Positions 49,530-63,687 of a stretch of DNA of 64,000 nt are shown here, piece after piece; positions within the stretch are counted from its first letter, which is position 1; each line of letters starts with the position of its first letter. Position numbers and translations under genes: made by a program. The notes beneath the pieces were generated by a model. It was not told the DNA's origin. It worked only from the letters and a program-made list of their open reading frames with translations, and ran no database searches. Source of the stretch: Liolophura sinensis (taxonomy: Eukaryota > Mollusca > Polyplacophora > Chitonida > Chitonidae); NCBI RefSeq assembly GCF_032854445.1, contig NC_088304.1, positions 26,919,704 to 26,983,703 on the forward strand. The letters are read 5' to 3'.

Positions 49530-49685
49530 TTTTTACTTTCAAACTTTATATATTTTCTTAAATCCTTTGCTGGTTTGTGTTATACTTCATTTTGGAATTG
49601 ACCTTGCGTTTATTGACATGGAACGTCATTATTGGTGACGGCTGGTAAACGAATGCCTGTTTCGACACATAGACTCTACTAGGTA
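49530..49685. repeat. Dispersed repeat, fourth copy
   Basis: TTTGCTGGTTTGTGTTATAC, TTTTGGAATTGACCTTGCG and GACGGCTGGTAAACGAATG match the other three copies. A tRNA-like SINE head on the minus strand (GTGACGTAGTGGATATATC) follows to about 49745. Confidence 0.6.
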
Positions 49686-50189
49686 TTGAACCGCATATCT
49701 ACGGGGTCACAAGGCTGTTGATATATCCACTACGTCACCGCAGCTGGTAAAATAACGTAGTTATACAGGGCATGGGCACAACATTTTTTTGCAGAACCAG
49801 CACACGACACGACAGCGTCCCGGGCAGACCTGACAAACACCAAAAAGAGTATTAAAAATGGAAAATTGAAGAGTCAGAGAATCACAAAGGGTCGCTATCA
49901 GTCTCATTCCTGTATTTCGTACTAAAACCGTCTATTTTAAGTCAAAATTCGGGTCCACCACTGAACCATTCGAACCGTGCGCCTAGACCCACCACGCCAC
50001 GTTATGGTACGTCATGATTCTGACACGAAAATATCTTAAGTGTTGAATCGTGTTGAAACCGAATCTTGTTAATCTGTCAATCTGGTTGAAGTTTGATCTA
50101 AAATCAGGTGTGTTCCTGCTTTTGTACTTAGCGTATTACTTATGTATTAAATCAAATTCACTGATCATATCAACATGACGCTGAACGCA

Positions 50190-50522
50190 CTATATATGAC
50201 CCAAGTTTTATCTCAGGTAAATGTATGACCCATGTTTTATCTCAGGTAAATGTATGACCCGTGTGTTATCTCAGGTAAATGCATGATCCATGTTTTATCT
50301 CAGGTAAATGTATGGCCCATTATTTATCTCAGGTAAATGCATGACCTATGTTTTATCTCAGATAAATGTATGATCCATGTTTTATCTCAGGTAAATGTAT
50401 GACCCGTGTTTTATCTCAGGTAAATGTATGGCCCATGATTTATCTCAGGTAAATGCATGACCTATGTTTTATCTCAGATAAATGTGTGATCCATGTTTTG
50501 TCTCAGGTGAATGTATGACCCA
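50190..50522. repeat. 29-bp minisatellite, about 11 units
   Basis: The unit is ATCCATGTTTTATCTCAGG followed by TAAATGTATG. First-base variants (ACCC, GCCC, ACCT, ATCC) recur in the same order every four units in the second half, indicating a 116-bp higher-order unit. Confidence 0.88.
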
Positions 50523-51127
50523 CTTTGGAGTCATTTGTTATCATGATTATAACGAAACACCTCCTTAAAATCAGAAATACATAGAAAAACCATGCCACTG
50601 AATATAAAGAGTTAGAAGCCAACTTCCAAAACAACCAACCAGATTCTGCAAAAGAAAAGCAAGTAAATGAGGACTATTCGTCTTTTCATCACTTTGGTAG
50701 TATTACTGGTGAAACTGCTGTATCCAGATGTAGAAAACTTTATTTGTTTCAATTTGTTATTCTTATCATCCCAAACCACTCAACTCATGAAAAACACCCA
50801 GAGCAAGACCTCGTAAGTATTTTATATGTTATGGGTGTGTTTTAAATGTTCACTTTTTGTCAACTTTTTAGTCTCTCCCTTGATCAATTCTCTTTTACCT
50901 GTCCAGGCTTTTAACTGCAATTTTGGTCACAATTCCATACTCCTCACCGTGCTGGTTTCAAGAACAACAGTTATCGGGCCACTTCCGTACGCTTCTCACA
51001 GGGGGCGCTGTTCACATCAATGGCAACCTTGTTACTTTAATCATGTACATATTTCCTGGCTTAACCCGGTGTATGCTAATGGCACTTATACATCCCTGTT
51101 GTATGTACGGGATTATATGTGCTGTCT

Positions 51128-51440
51128 AGGGCTTTCTGAATAGCTGCTTGACGTTCTGAAAAGCTGCAAGACTGGACACCTGCATAGCGTTTTGAATAAA
51201 TACCTAGCGTTCTGAATATTTGCATTACGTTCTGAATACCTATATGGCGTTTTGAATATGTACATTGCGTTCTGAATATGTACGAGGCGCTCTGAATATG
51301 TACATGGCGTTATGTACATGGTATTCTGAATATGTACATGGCGTTCTGAATAATGTACATGGCGTTCTAATTACCTTCATGGCGTTCTAAGCATCTACAT
51401 GGCGTCCTGAATACCTTCAAGGCGTTCTGAACTATATAGC
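51128..51440. repeat. Degenerate 20-bp minisatellite
   Basis: Repeated GCGTTCTGAATATGTACATG-like units, more decayed at both ends. Open frames in it encode only repeat peptides. Confidence 0.8.
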
Positions 51441-51632
51441 ATCCCGAACACCTGATAGCACGAAACATATTAACGATATCGTTTAATAGAGCCGATGACG
51501 TACATCTGGTCTTCATTTTGTCATACGATTATACCGGAATACAGCATAAATTAAATTTCGCCCTGGTTGATGTTCTATTTTAAACCATATTGTAATGAGA
51601 AAAGCTACAATGTTAAATTACATGGCTCACTG

Positions 51633-54025
51633 ATTGACCGTAGCATGAAATAACTGACGTGCTGACAAACTGACAGACGGATTTATCGACTAAGTCACTA
51701 ACGTAACACTGACTTAAGAGACAGACTGACAGACTGACTTAATGACCAACTGGCTGACCGCACCTCTGACTAACAAACAAACTGATGTCCTGACATAATG
51801 ACTGCCTGAATGGCCTTTTAAGTTACAGACTGACTGACTGGAATGATGACCAGTCTTAACGAGTGATTAATCGTAACGCTTGTTAACAGACAGACTGATA
51901 TACTGATAGACACATTTACTCACGAACTGGTTAACATAAAAAAGGGACAGACTGACAGAATGACTAACTGACTGACATGAAAAATAAGCGCTAACAGACA
52001 GACTAATATACTGGTAGACACATTTACTCACTAAATGATTAACATAAAAATAGGGGAGAGACTGACGGAATGACTAACTGACTGACATGAAAAATAAGCG
52101 CTAACAGACAGACTAATATACTGGTAGACACATTTACTCACTAAATGATTAACATACAAATAGCGGACAGACTCACAGAATGACTAACTGACTGCCATCA
52201 AAATTAAGGGACAGACTCACAACATGACTAACTGACTGACATCAAAAATAACGGACAGACTCACAGCATGACTAACTGACTGCCATCAAAATTAAGGGAC
52301 AGACTCACAGCATGACTAACTGACTGACATCAAACTTACGGGACAGACTCACAGAATGACTAACTGACTGACATCAAACTTACGGGACAGACTCACAGAA
52401 TGACTAACTGGCTGCCATCAAAATTAAGGGACAGACTCACAGCATGACTAACTGACTGACATCAAAAATAACGGACAGACTCACAGAATGACTAACTGAC
52501 TGACATCAAACTTACGGGACAGACTCACAGAATCATATAATAACCAACTGACTGATATAAAAATGACATAAAGATTTACTGACTTACTGGGTAATCTTAA
52601 AGCTGACTAACAGGTAGACGGAGAGGATAATATACTGACTAACTGACTGACCTTACTTAGCAGTGAACAACAGACAGATTGCCATAGTGACTAACTAACT
52701 GAGTGACCTTACTTAGCAGTGAACAACAGACAGATTGCCATAGTGACTAACTAATTGACTGACCTTACATAGCAGTGAACAACAGACACATTGCCATAGT
52801 GACTAACTAACTGACTGACCTTACATAGCAGTGAACAACAGACAGGTTGCCATAGTGACTAACTAACTGACCTACCTTACATAGCCGTGAACAACAGACA
52901 GATTGCCATAGTGACTAACTAACTGACTGAGCTTACATAGCGGTGAACACCAGACAGATTGCCATAGTGACTAACTAACTGACTGACCTTACGTAGCCGT
53001 GAACACGAGACAGATTGCCACAGTGACTAACTAACTGACCTACCTTACATAGCAGTGAACAACAGACACATTGCCATAGTGACTAACTAATTGACTGACC
53101 TTACATAGCAGTGAACAACAGACAGGTTGCCATAGTGACTAACTAACTGACTGACCTTACATAGCCGTGAACAACAGACAGATTGCCATAGTGACTAACT
53201 AACTGACTGACCTTACATAGCCGTGAACACGAGACAGATTGCCATAGTGACTAACTAACTGACCTACCTTACATAGCAGTGAACAACAGACAGATTGCCA
53301 TAGTGACTAACTAACTGACTGACCTTACATAGCCGTGAACAACAGACAGATTGCCATAATGACTAACTAATTGACTGACCTTACATAGCAGTGAACAACA
53401 GACAGGTTGCCATAGTGACTAACTAACTGACTGACCTTACATAGCAGTGAACAACAGACAGATTGCCATAGTGACTAACTAACTGACTGACCTTACATAG
53501 CCGTGAACACGAGACAGATTGCCACAGTGACTAACTAACTGACTGACCTTACATAGCCGTGAACAACAGACAGATTGCCATAGTGACTAACTAACTGACT
53601 GAGCTTACATAGCAGTGAACAACAGACAGATTGCCATAGTGACTAACTAACTGAATGACCTTACATAGCCGTGAACAGCAGACAGATTGCCATAGTGACT
53701 AACTAACTGACCTTACATAGCCGTGAACAACAGACAGATTGCCATAGTGACTAACTAACTAACTGACCTTACATAGCCGTGAACAACAGACAGATTGCCA
53801 TAGTGACTAACTAACTGACTGACCTTACATAGCAGTGAACAACAGACAGGTTGCCATAATGACTAACTAACTGTCATTATGCAGACTAAAGACATGCTGA
53901 ATAAGTGGCTGGCCTTAACACTGAGGAACGTAAGAACCGATTGACCGTAACACTGACAAATATACAGACCGAGAAGCTGACATACGGACTTCATGACTAA
54001 CTGACTGACTGTAACAATGACTAGC
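51633..54025. repeat. GACT-based satellite with several nested repeat periods
   Basis: The whole block is built from GACTGACTAACTGAC-like words. Sub-blocks: irregular 51633-51880; about 112-bp units 51885-52150; about 44-bp units (GGACAGACTCACAGAATGAC and so on) 52150-52540; then 22 units of 56 bp at 52640-53870 (TTACATAGCAGTGAACAACA, GACAGATTGCCATAGTGACT), some 52 bp by loss of TGAC. No coding content. Confidence 0.9.
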
Positions 54026-54475
54026 AGATAGGCTGTCAAACAGATTTATTGACTAACAAACTCAACTTAACATCCACTAAATCGTCGACAGACAAGTTAA
54101 CACCGATGAATGATGAACTGACTGAACTATTCAATTTCTTTCTGACAAAGTGAACGACAGGTTGCATGGGTAATTTTGTTAGTTCCTGTGTTTTTAATTG
54201 ATCAAAATAACTGATTACATGACTACTGCATGAGTTCATAACGTATTTAATTGAATGTTATTTTTTAATATACTGGATAATAAAATACTCCAAACCTAAT
54301 GACCTTTTTACACCCATTACCCACAAAAATCATATCAATAGTTTTAGTGTCAATTGCCATCAAGCGACGAAGGAAAAACAAGACATCAATTATTGAAAAG
54401 TAAAGCAAGAATATATGATACTAAGACCTGAGGCTTTGATAAGATCTGACGATTGACAGAATTCAAGGTAAAACA

Positions 54476-54497
54476 AACATATATATATATATATATG
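54476..54497. repeat. (AT)n microsatellite
   Basis: About ten AT units. Confidence 0.8.
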
Positions 54498-54499
54498 AG

Positions 54500-57400
54500 A
54501 ATCGAGTCTTCTCGGAAAAATAGTTCTAGGGACAAAAATAGATCATAGTGGATAGACTTGTTCCGATGAAACGCGGAGAAAATCTGCTCCACTTAACAAC
54601 TGAAATGATAATGTCGAAAAACAAGAACTGGTAGTGTAAGGCCATAAAGACCATTTAGAAAACAGTCGGGAGTGGAGACTGGCAATATCATAATTGGCGG
54701 TATACTTTTGAGCCTGACAGAATGGTGTAATATCAAGGAGGCAAGGGCGGGGATTTTCAGAAGCCTGGGTTCTGACTAATACGTATTTTTCGCAGGTAAG
54801 ATAAATACATTCTGCATAGTAATGCTAGTTTGTAAAAGTTTGTAAACGAGAGGCAGACGAAGCTGTTGGTTTAATTTGCTGATGCCGGAAACCTTGCGGT
54901 TTGACAGCTTTTATTGATCAAACTAAATCATGACGTGAAAGTGAATGCTTCTCACACTGGGGATGGGTTATTCCACCCTCTTTTCATTCACTACACAGTA
55001 TGTGTAAATATCTTTTAAGTTTACATAAATTATACACGAAGCGTGGGTGATTTCCAATTTCCCGTGAACGTGCAGACTTTAATCATAGATAACTGACAAC
55101 GCAGTGCACAATATTAAAGTTACGACTGATCAGATATATACGGTGATTAAGTCAGTTAGCGGAACAGCTGTTCATCTTCGATAGACTCAGAAGTTATAAT
55201 TCTTTTATTACTGATTTGCGATTAACTTCACTATGTTTTTTTTTTACCTAATTCTATTGATACCAATGGGATAGGGATGGGGTGTTGTGGGGGCGTATTA
55301 GTTTATGCTATTTAGTCATTTACATAAATAGAATAAAACTCTAACTGAGGTAAAGAATCCGGATTTCGCATGTTACGTAACCACTATCATGCTGTTCTCA
55401 TTGCTCTGATTTTAACTCTGCAGGGTGTAGTCTTTCATATTGTAATTATTGCATCAGCGTAAATCCACTGGGCAAACTGCAAAGAAGAAAAAACCGCACA
55501 GCAATACAAATGTACAAAGTGGAGTGTACTTCAGGTGTTTGCCTAAGACAGACAGGTGTGTAAAGTGATTCTCCAGTACGACTTGACTGGACACCATCCG
55601 CTGAAAGCTTACAAGACCGACCTTTGTGCCTAAAAGTACTATTATTAGGTTCACAGAGAAAGCGAATGTTTTAAAGTAGTCTAATAATATAATAATTATT
55701 CAGAAAAGAAATACATTAAATATTTAGCTTGTGTCGCTCCTAAATCCATTCACATAGAATTGATATGCCTTGCCCTGAAGGCATAGACATCGGATTTGTA
55801 TTTTTGGAATAATCCAACGGATTGAAATATAATTCCTTCCAATGACACTGAATTTACAACACACAGATTGTGTATATAGTTGGTGGTGACCAGATAGAGT
55901 TTTTACCACTGTCCACGTGAAATGTGTAACTTAGGCGTTGACACTGTCTGTCTGTTAGCCCTTATTAACATCGTATAACAGGGACGTGTTAAACTTCAAT
56001 CCTCATTTTTTACTCCTCTCAAAAAAAAATATCATTTTCCGTTTAATAGGCCTGTTTTCCGTAACTTCCTTACCTGATATTTTTAATCTAAATTGACTGT
56101 AACGTGCAGGGATGGTTCAAATCACATAAATTTGACCTCATTCTTAATCGCTGTCTGATTTAAACTGTTTTTAGAACAAGGAAATGACTTTGTGTTTATC
56201 TGTGAAAAAGTTGGTGCGAGATAAATGTCTTTCTGCTTCTCTCTACTTTTTGCTCACATTGCATTATAGCCCAAATAGGGGAAAACGTGTAAGTACTTCG
56301 GACTATACTGTGGTTCTACTCCTCGCAGGGGTCCAATGTTTTGGGTAATCTTTACATTCTGTTGTGGCTGTAACATTCGTGCCCTGACTTGATATGCTTT
56401 GTGTATGAAATACGAACAGACCTATGGCCCACAATATCCAATCCCCTGCCTGCCTTACACCTGTTAGTGTAAGGAGGCGTATTATTGCAGTGGGTTGAAC
56501 ATTCACAGTTTAGCACACATAGCATCCTATTTTACTCTCCCATGAGAAATGTGTACCTTACGGGCTTCCCCGGACTGGGTCACGCAGGGCATTATTGTGT
56601 CCTGTCCGAACACGCCTCACGGAGACACACGATTCCCCCGCGGCGAAGACGCGCTGCAGTCCGGGCTGTTTTACGCTATGAATCACACGGATTCGCTTCA
56701 TTTGCCTCTCCAATGTAAAACGGAAAACAAAACTGATACTCATGCTGTAATATTTTAGACACAGTTGTCAGGCGATGGTATTTCTGGAAAAAAGTTAATT
56801 TAATTTCTTGTGCTGAAGTTAAGTAAGGGTAGACTGGTACAGGTCAGTATCGTCATATTTTCACATAAACAGGTTACTGATTTACAAACTGGTTAACTCC
56901 AATAGTTTTGTTAAGGATATTTCAAGTGTTTACTGTTAAAATACGGTCATGGAAAAACTTGTCTCGGATGTGAAGCGTGAACAGTGATTCTTAATTGATT
57001 TTTTTTTACCGCCACGAAATATGGGCTAAACATCAGTCCAGCTATCCAATATATTGTTCATGTTATCGTACTCTTCGAACTGAGATTACCCTAATAGGGA
57101 AATGCAACAACAAAAAAAAAAAAACGATGAATGTGATACTCTTATAGTGTTTCAGAAACTGATTCTGCACGCACACGCTTTAAGATGATATTTGATACGG
57201 TCTGTTTTCTCTCGAAGTATGTAGCATTTTGTTCAATAAATGAATTTCAATTCTTTCAGTATCAAGAGTTGTTCTATTTTAAGCTTTAAAAGTCCATTAT
57301 CGTTGGAATTCTTCAGAACTGACTGGTACCTTACTTCTGCTGCAGGCGTCATTTGAATATAAAGTCTGATCGCACGGTTAGCCAGATAATTGGAGGAGTA

Positions 57401-58340
57401 AAACTAAGTAATTAGTGCTAACTGAACTCTTTGTTTTTAGCACTATTTACTACATGTAGCGAAAGCTATGAAAAAAATGAAATGTGCACATCATGTTTAA
57501 ACAAAATGGTCACACGTTTTCACATTTCTGGCCATCCATGTGTTTCTGGTTCGATGGTATGTCTACATATCACGGACATCGAGTAGATCATCCCTTAATG
57601 CTGCAGTAGCACCTTGGATTGTTTACAAAGCATTTCTTGTTAACTGTTCCAGCGATGGGAACTGTCCCTGCCTAAAGCAATTTGGTTCCAAGCTGCGTAG
57701 TCCATTGTTCATTACTGCCTACACTGCCTACACGGCCTACACGGCCTAACTAATAACATTTTAATCACATATTGCCAAAGAGCACTTGTCAACGTTACGT
57801 CCAATTTTTGTGGTAAAACATTCACTAAACACATTTTTACGGATATAAGGGGCACATACTGTAACACAGACAGTGAAATCAGTGTGCTTATTGACAAATG
57901 TTCACACGTAAACCTGCTCCTTGTCAATTTACCTCAGTTAGGATTTTATTCTAACTGTTCACTTGCACAATAAAATTCTTAAATAATACCAAATTATATG
58001 CCCTCTAGCGTGGCTTAAGCTGAACTATAGGGAAAATACATCATTTTATTAATTGCAATTTATTACACGTTGCAGTTCTAGAGTTATTCAAAATGCTGTA
58101 TTGTAATGACATTTAATATACAGCGATCAAACCTCGCGGATGCTTAGCCCAACAGCAGAATCCAGAGTAGCATAGAGAGTAAAAAACAGACTAGAGACGA
58201 CAGTGTGATAGCTGCCAAATGGTCCGCACATAGCCGGTGAAGTACGGTCTCTTGTAAGCTGAGTTAGGGTTTACCTATAACAGTTTATGTAAATGCTTAA
58301 ATGGTAGCAAATTCAGTACAGGCCCCTGAACACGGTGGCT
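54500..58340. other. Intergenic, no gene recognised
   Basis: Short open frames only; none has splice-flanked conserved content or a recognisable domain. A CTACACGGC-type triplet of short repeats occurs at 57715-57748. Confidence 0.4.
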
Positions 58341-58354
58341 TAAGCAGAATTAAC

Positions 58355-58640
58355 ACTGAATCAGGATCAACACCTTGGCAGAGTTAACACTTAAGCAGAA
58401 TTAAGAGTTAAGCGAAATGAACACTCAATCAGTATCAGCACAAGCAGAATTAACACCTAACCAGAATAACCACTTAATCAGTATCAACACTTAAGCAGAA
58501 TTAAGAGCTAAGCGGAATTAACACCTAAGCAGAATTAACACTTAATCACTATCAACACCTATGCAGAATTAACACTTATGCAGAATTAACACTTATGCAG
58601 AATTAACACTTAAGTAGTATTAACAGTTAAGTAGAGTTAA
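58355..58640. repeat. Minisatellite of about 17 bp
   Basis: Imperfect units of TTAAGCAGAATTAACAC, about sixteen, ending in TTAAGTAGAGTTAACG. It contains many GTTAAC/TTAA palindromic words. Confidence 0.8.
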
Positions 58641-58649
58641 CGATACTTG

Positions 58650-61600
58650 TAACGGTAAATCAAAAAATACATCAAGATCGTTTGTTGTGTCCTTTTATTA
58701 TGTTTAAAATGTTTTCTTCATAACGCAATGTTCTGTAGATATCATTTATACGCAATTAAGTCATAGGGATGATATTGGATAAACAAGAACAATAACTTGT
58801 TTAACAACATAGTTTTACGTTTATCCGATAAATGCGAGTAGTACGTACTGACCCAGATACTCGGTTTTTAGGTAACCTTGTGGGTGGCGTGCGTGTTACT
58901 GCGGTCACGTGGTGACGTCACGCGTCAGACAAGTAGCGCTGATTGCCTGACTCTTAAAAAACTTTTGATGTTCTGAGATAAACTGCGAAGTTTGCCACGC
59001 CGTGGATTTGAAGGCATTGTCACATACATACACGCAAAATAGCCCCCTGACTTAGCCGTGGTCTGTAGCTATATCAGACAAATATCACTCCGATTCACTC
59101 ATCCATAGTGCAATTACTTTTTAGTTGTCGATTATTAGATGTTGAAACAATTTTTTCCCCGAAGTTTTCAGAGATGTTTCTTATAATATGCACTAAATGC
59201 GGTACACCATTGCATTGTCAGCGTGTACACCCTAACATGAAACACGCGCGTGCAAATCTGACAGCTCGGTAAACACCAACCTAAAAACTCATAATCACGA
59301 AAATTGCAACAAATCACTTTGATCTCATAAGTGCGCAGGTAAAATACATACCTGCGTTTTTTACCTTCACAAGCCGAGGTAACCTTGTATCTGTTTTCAC
59401 AATTGATCGTTTAACCCCATACATAGTACAGGTGTTTTTGCCAAAATGTCTTGAAGGCTAATCAATCAAAATCAATTAGAGACATTCGTTAAAGAGTAAA
59501 AAAGATGAAAAGCTACATCATTTTCTCACGTTAATTCATAACTTGCAGTCGGTTTTTATGATATGATACGGAATGTCTCTTTCATATTTGACTGATGTAC
59601 GCTGATGAATCAAATAATACAGACAATACAAGAGTGAATGTCACATTTAATCTGTTACACTATATTTCATCCACTTTATTAATCGTTTATGAATCGCATG
59701 TCAGTCTATGATTAATAACACTATGGGGGCACGTAACTTAGACTGGATTCATCTTTAATAGTTGAAAAGTAAACGAAATGATATTTGTAAATTAAAGGAA
59801 AAATTGTCTTACCCTTCATTTAATAACATCGAATAAATGAAAAATTATAATCTCATATTTATACGTTAATAACAGCTGACTGCTCGCTTGGTAAAGTTTG
59901 CACAAAACAGTTCCGACAGCTTCAAAGATGATAAAACTCTTTTGAATGCTGAGCGAGTAACAACAATCAGCCAGCCGATAGAAAATGATTTCCGTCGGTT
60001 GACTAACCAACCATGTCGATCATTTCACCGACATTACTATAAACTTTTTAAAAATAATCATATCACAGCGCAAAGTAATGTACATCGCTAGATATCGCAG
60101 TCTAACCACAGCAGAGAGACATCTCCTGTTCCACAGAGTTTATTCAAGGACGCCTCATGCTATGTCACTTAAAATAATAGACATATTAAAATATTGATGT
60201 TGCTTGTAACGTAAGCCTCGGCCCTGTCTAAATTTTGAACACATTTACAAAAAGTAGCGATGTTACATGCCATTTGAGCATTAGATAGCCTAACCAGCGC
60301 ACACTTTTGATTCTTAGTGTATAAGTGACGAAATCTAAGCTGAGTTTAGGTTCTAAACTCAAGCTCTAGATCCTTTGTGTATAAATGAATGTATAAATTT
60401 CAGTGTCTACATGGCAGATGTGCATGGCAGATGGGCGCAAGTTTTTGGAACCTATATTCTGCGATCGTTGTGTATACAAGAATACGACCCCACAGCAATC
60501 AAAACTTCGGTTGCTGCTGGTCGAAAAGTCTGGGTTCTTGGCAGTGTAATATGCAGTATAATATGCTCTATCTCCATGCACATAAAAAACCAGGGCTAAG
60601 CAAGATGTTCTCGGTACTCAATGCCCATTGTAGGTACGTAAAAGAGGCACAAATTGACATCCCACTGAAAATTAGCTTCACGTATATTGCACCGAGACCC
60701 TTTGTTAATTGAATGGCCAATATTATCAGAAATGATGTGAAAACCATGACCGAGCGGCCGACGTATACAATGTTATTTGGTCTCAGATAAGAATGAACAC
60801 CATTTCATGTACGTCATCATCAGGCCACTTGACTCCGATGTCATCTTAAGCACACCAAGTTCATTCCTCATCTCGGAATGTCGCCCACTCACCGTGCTGA
60901 GTACAATTAGCGGTAACAAATGGAGTGTCAGAGACACTGCGACACCATTGTTCTGGCTGCTCAGGGATGGTGCCTGGTTGTCACAACCTGTCAGGGTGTA
61001 AGATATTTTCTCCACACTAAAGGAAATAGGGGATGGGCTATAGGACTTCTCAGACTTTGTTATCTACGCTTTCAGGTTTATTCAGGTTAGATTTCTTTCA
61101 TCCACCTGATTCATTCATACATCCGTGTGTTATATGTTACGTGAGCATTTAACTAATCTTACCCACTGCCATCATCAGTACCGTCATTGATCATCGTTGC
61201 TTCTATCGTCTTCATCATGATTATCGTCACAGTTATCATCATAGTTATCAACATCGTCTTCATCACATGTGATTCATATGACATAAAATAATAATAAATA
61301 AACAAGTGTAACACAAAATTAAATATAATTTTTTTTGCACAGTTTGATGCGCAGTGGTATACAAAACGGACTAAGCCCTCCATTGTTGTTATTCCTGTTA
61401 TTTGGAAGCTTTCATACAAATGTGGTAACCGTTGTACATGTCGCAGAAGTCTTATAAATCCGCCGGCGTCACTCGTACATTTAGCGCAGAAACCATGGCG
61501 ATAACGTGCTTCTCTTTTTTTTTTCGCAACGTTGTTCACAAACATATACCCACCTCTACTGCCAGCTGGACAGATCCCAACAAAACTGATAATAAAGGGG

Positions 61601-62900
61601 ATTTATTCTTATGTATTCAGGGAAAATAAAAGCAAAATACTATGCATACATTTAGCGGGATAACACAAGGAGTAAATTTCATCGAACTATTTCTTTTGTC
61701 TTCTGTGGCCAGATGTTCAAAAAATGTATCAAAGATCATGTATAGTTAAACATTGATAGAGAATAACAAGCAAGTATAACCGTATAAAAAATGAGAAAAA
61801 AACGAATTCAAGGTTATCAACTTTAAGAAACTTTTCCTTTTATTCGTATCCTAATGTATTCTGTATTATGAGAAATGGAAGTTTAGCTTTTGTCAAACTT
61901 TTGAACAACTATAAAACCTTTGCATTACTAAGCCTTTCCTGTTTTACTTACTAAAGAGTTAACAATTATTATTATACCGTTAACAAATGGCAGTAAATTT
62001 CTTCTATAGAGGACATCTTCGTAAAAGAGGCAAGTAAAGTTAAACTTAGACTCAACACCTTGTGGATCATAAAGACGTAAAAGTATTTGTGTGGATTATC
62101 CCTGGTATGTTTGTGTCGTGAGTGTCTACTTTCTCTTTTTTCAAGAGAAAATATTCAAAAAGAAATATATATATTAAAGCATTCTTTAGTCTTTTAACAA
62201 ACATTCACTGAATGATGGGACGTGTTTATTCTAGCGGGAAACAATTGCAGGAAGACAGACTTAATTGCATGTGTCATGACAGGTATACCTGATCGAGACA
62301 GGTAAACTGACTCTTTGATCACCTGTATGAGTCAGGTGGGGTGCAGGTATGTTTAGTAGGAATGTCCTTACCCGAACTCTTTTATTAAGTTCGCACGACA
62401 GGAACGGTCATTCATGTATGTTAAAACACAAGGGGATATCGACACTCTATTGTTCCAATAGATAAGTCGTGGCCTGCCAATGCTGTGTAGAAAGTTTCAA
62501 GCGCCCTCGGCATTAAGTGGTAGTCGATCGTAAGATTTCGTGCTAACTAGCTGTTGTGAGTTTGCTATGGACAAATCACCTTAAACAAGGCTTTTTTTTT
62601 CATTTGAAAACACCTTCTCTGTATTAATTGTTGCTCCTACAAATTGGATACGATGTGCTGAAAACAATGTCTGCTCTGTTCAATTACCATTCACACGAAG
62701 TTTTCCTCTGCCTTTTGTTACAGAAGGGTCGTTAATATCAAAAGAGTCGGGGAATTTCTGCAGAGCGCCAAACTAAAAGTCATTGGAGAGACAGGAGGAA
62801 AACGGAGCAACAACAACGCTAGCGTAAATTGTCGGGTAAGTTTTAATGAATGAGTGAATGATTATGGCTTAACGCCACATCGGCAATTTTGCAACCATAT
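58650..62900. other. Intergenic, no gene recognised
   Basis: No supported gene. An imperfect ATC/TCA microsatellite lies at 61165-61270 and accounts for the acidic and Met/Ile-rich part of a long minus-strand frame there. Confidence 0.4.
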
Positions 62901-62920
62901 CGTGGCGAGCGGGTAAGTTT

Positions 62921-62994
62921 TAAATGTCCTCGCTAAGACACATACAACCATTTCGGGTAAGTTTTAAATGGTTGTATGTATCTTAGCGAACATA
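62921..62994. repeat. Inverted repeat (hairpin)
   Basis: Left arm 62922-62953 and right arm 62966-62993 pair through GCTAAGAYACATACAACCAT and its complement, with a 12-base loop that duplicates GGGTAAGTTTTAAA found just upstream. Confidence 0.7.
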
Positions 62995-63687
62995 TTAAAG
63001 TGAAAAGAAATTTAGCTATTTACACGTTGAACTCATTGTAAAATCCACTCATTTGTTATTGAACAAGTTTGCTTCTTGGTTTAACCTACTCGATCTGGTT
63101 GGTTAAAAACCTTTGCATGTTGCTATGCACTGACAATTGCACGCGCAAGGAATAAAAGATTCACTTGACTGATTTTTTAAAAATACTTTTTCATTCGTCA
63201 CTTTTTTGCTGACTGGTAGAGAATAAAAACTTTACCAATAAAAATATTAGTACTTTTCACAAACGTATGCTTAAGAATTTGACACGAAATCGCTGGCATT
63301 GCTGGTGGTAGTATACGATTGCTGCACAAAAAAGATTTGTTTGGATAATGAAACTTAATTAAAACAAAATCATTTGACTGAAGTTTTTAGTCCTTTATTT
63401 GACCGTAGAACCAAATTTTAGCTTCGGTACTTCAACTAATCAACTAATTTCAACTACATCAATCACAGCATTCGCACACCAGCTATCGAACAAAATGGGT
63501 GTTCTTGGTCAATAATGGCAATATCAGTTTCCTCAACGTTCAACATAAACCACCCAAAGTAAGAAAGTATATCAAGTTTTAAATTAAGACTGAGGATACA
63601 AAGAGAAGCAGTCAGCTGTTTTCGGAAAGACGTGAAGAACGTGAAGAAGGCGAACGAATTAAACCAGTATCTAAATCGTGCACCAGC

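Noticed and set aside
50826-51143. 105-codon frame with hydrophobic start
   Set aside because: No family resemblance, overlapping frames of equal quality, and it runs into a minisatellite.
51113-51319. Repetitive peptide frame on the minus strand
   Set aside because: Translation of the 20-bp minisatellite only.
61159-61545. 128-codon minus-strand frame
   Set aside because: Much of it is an ATC/TCA microsatellite and the rest has no recognisable motif.
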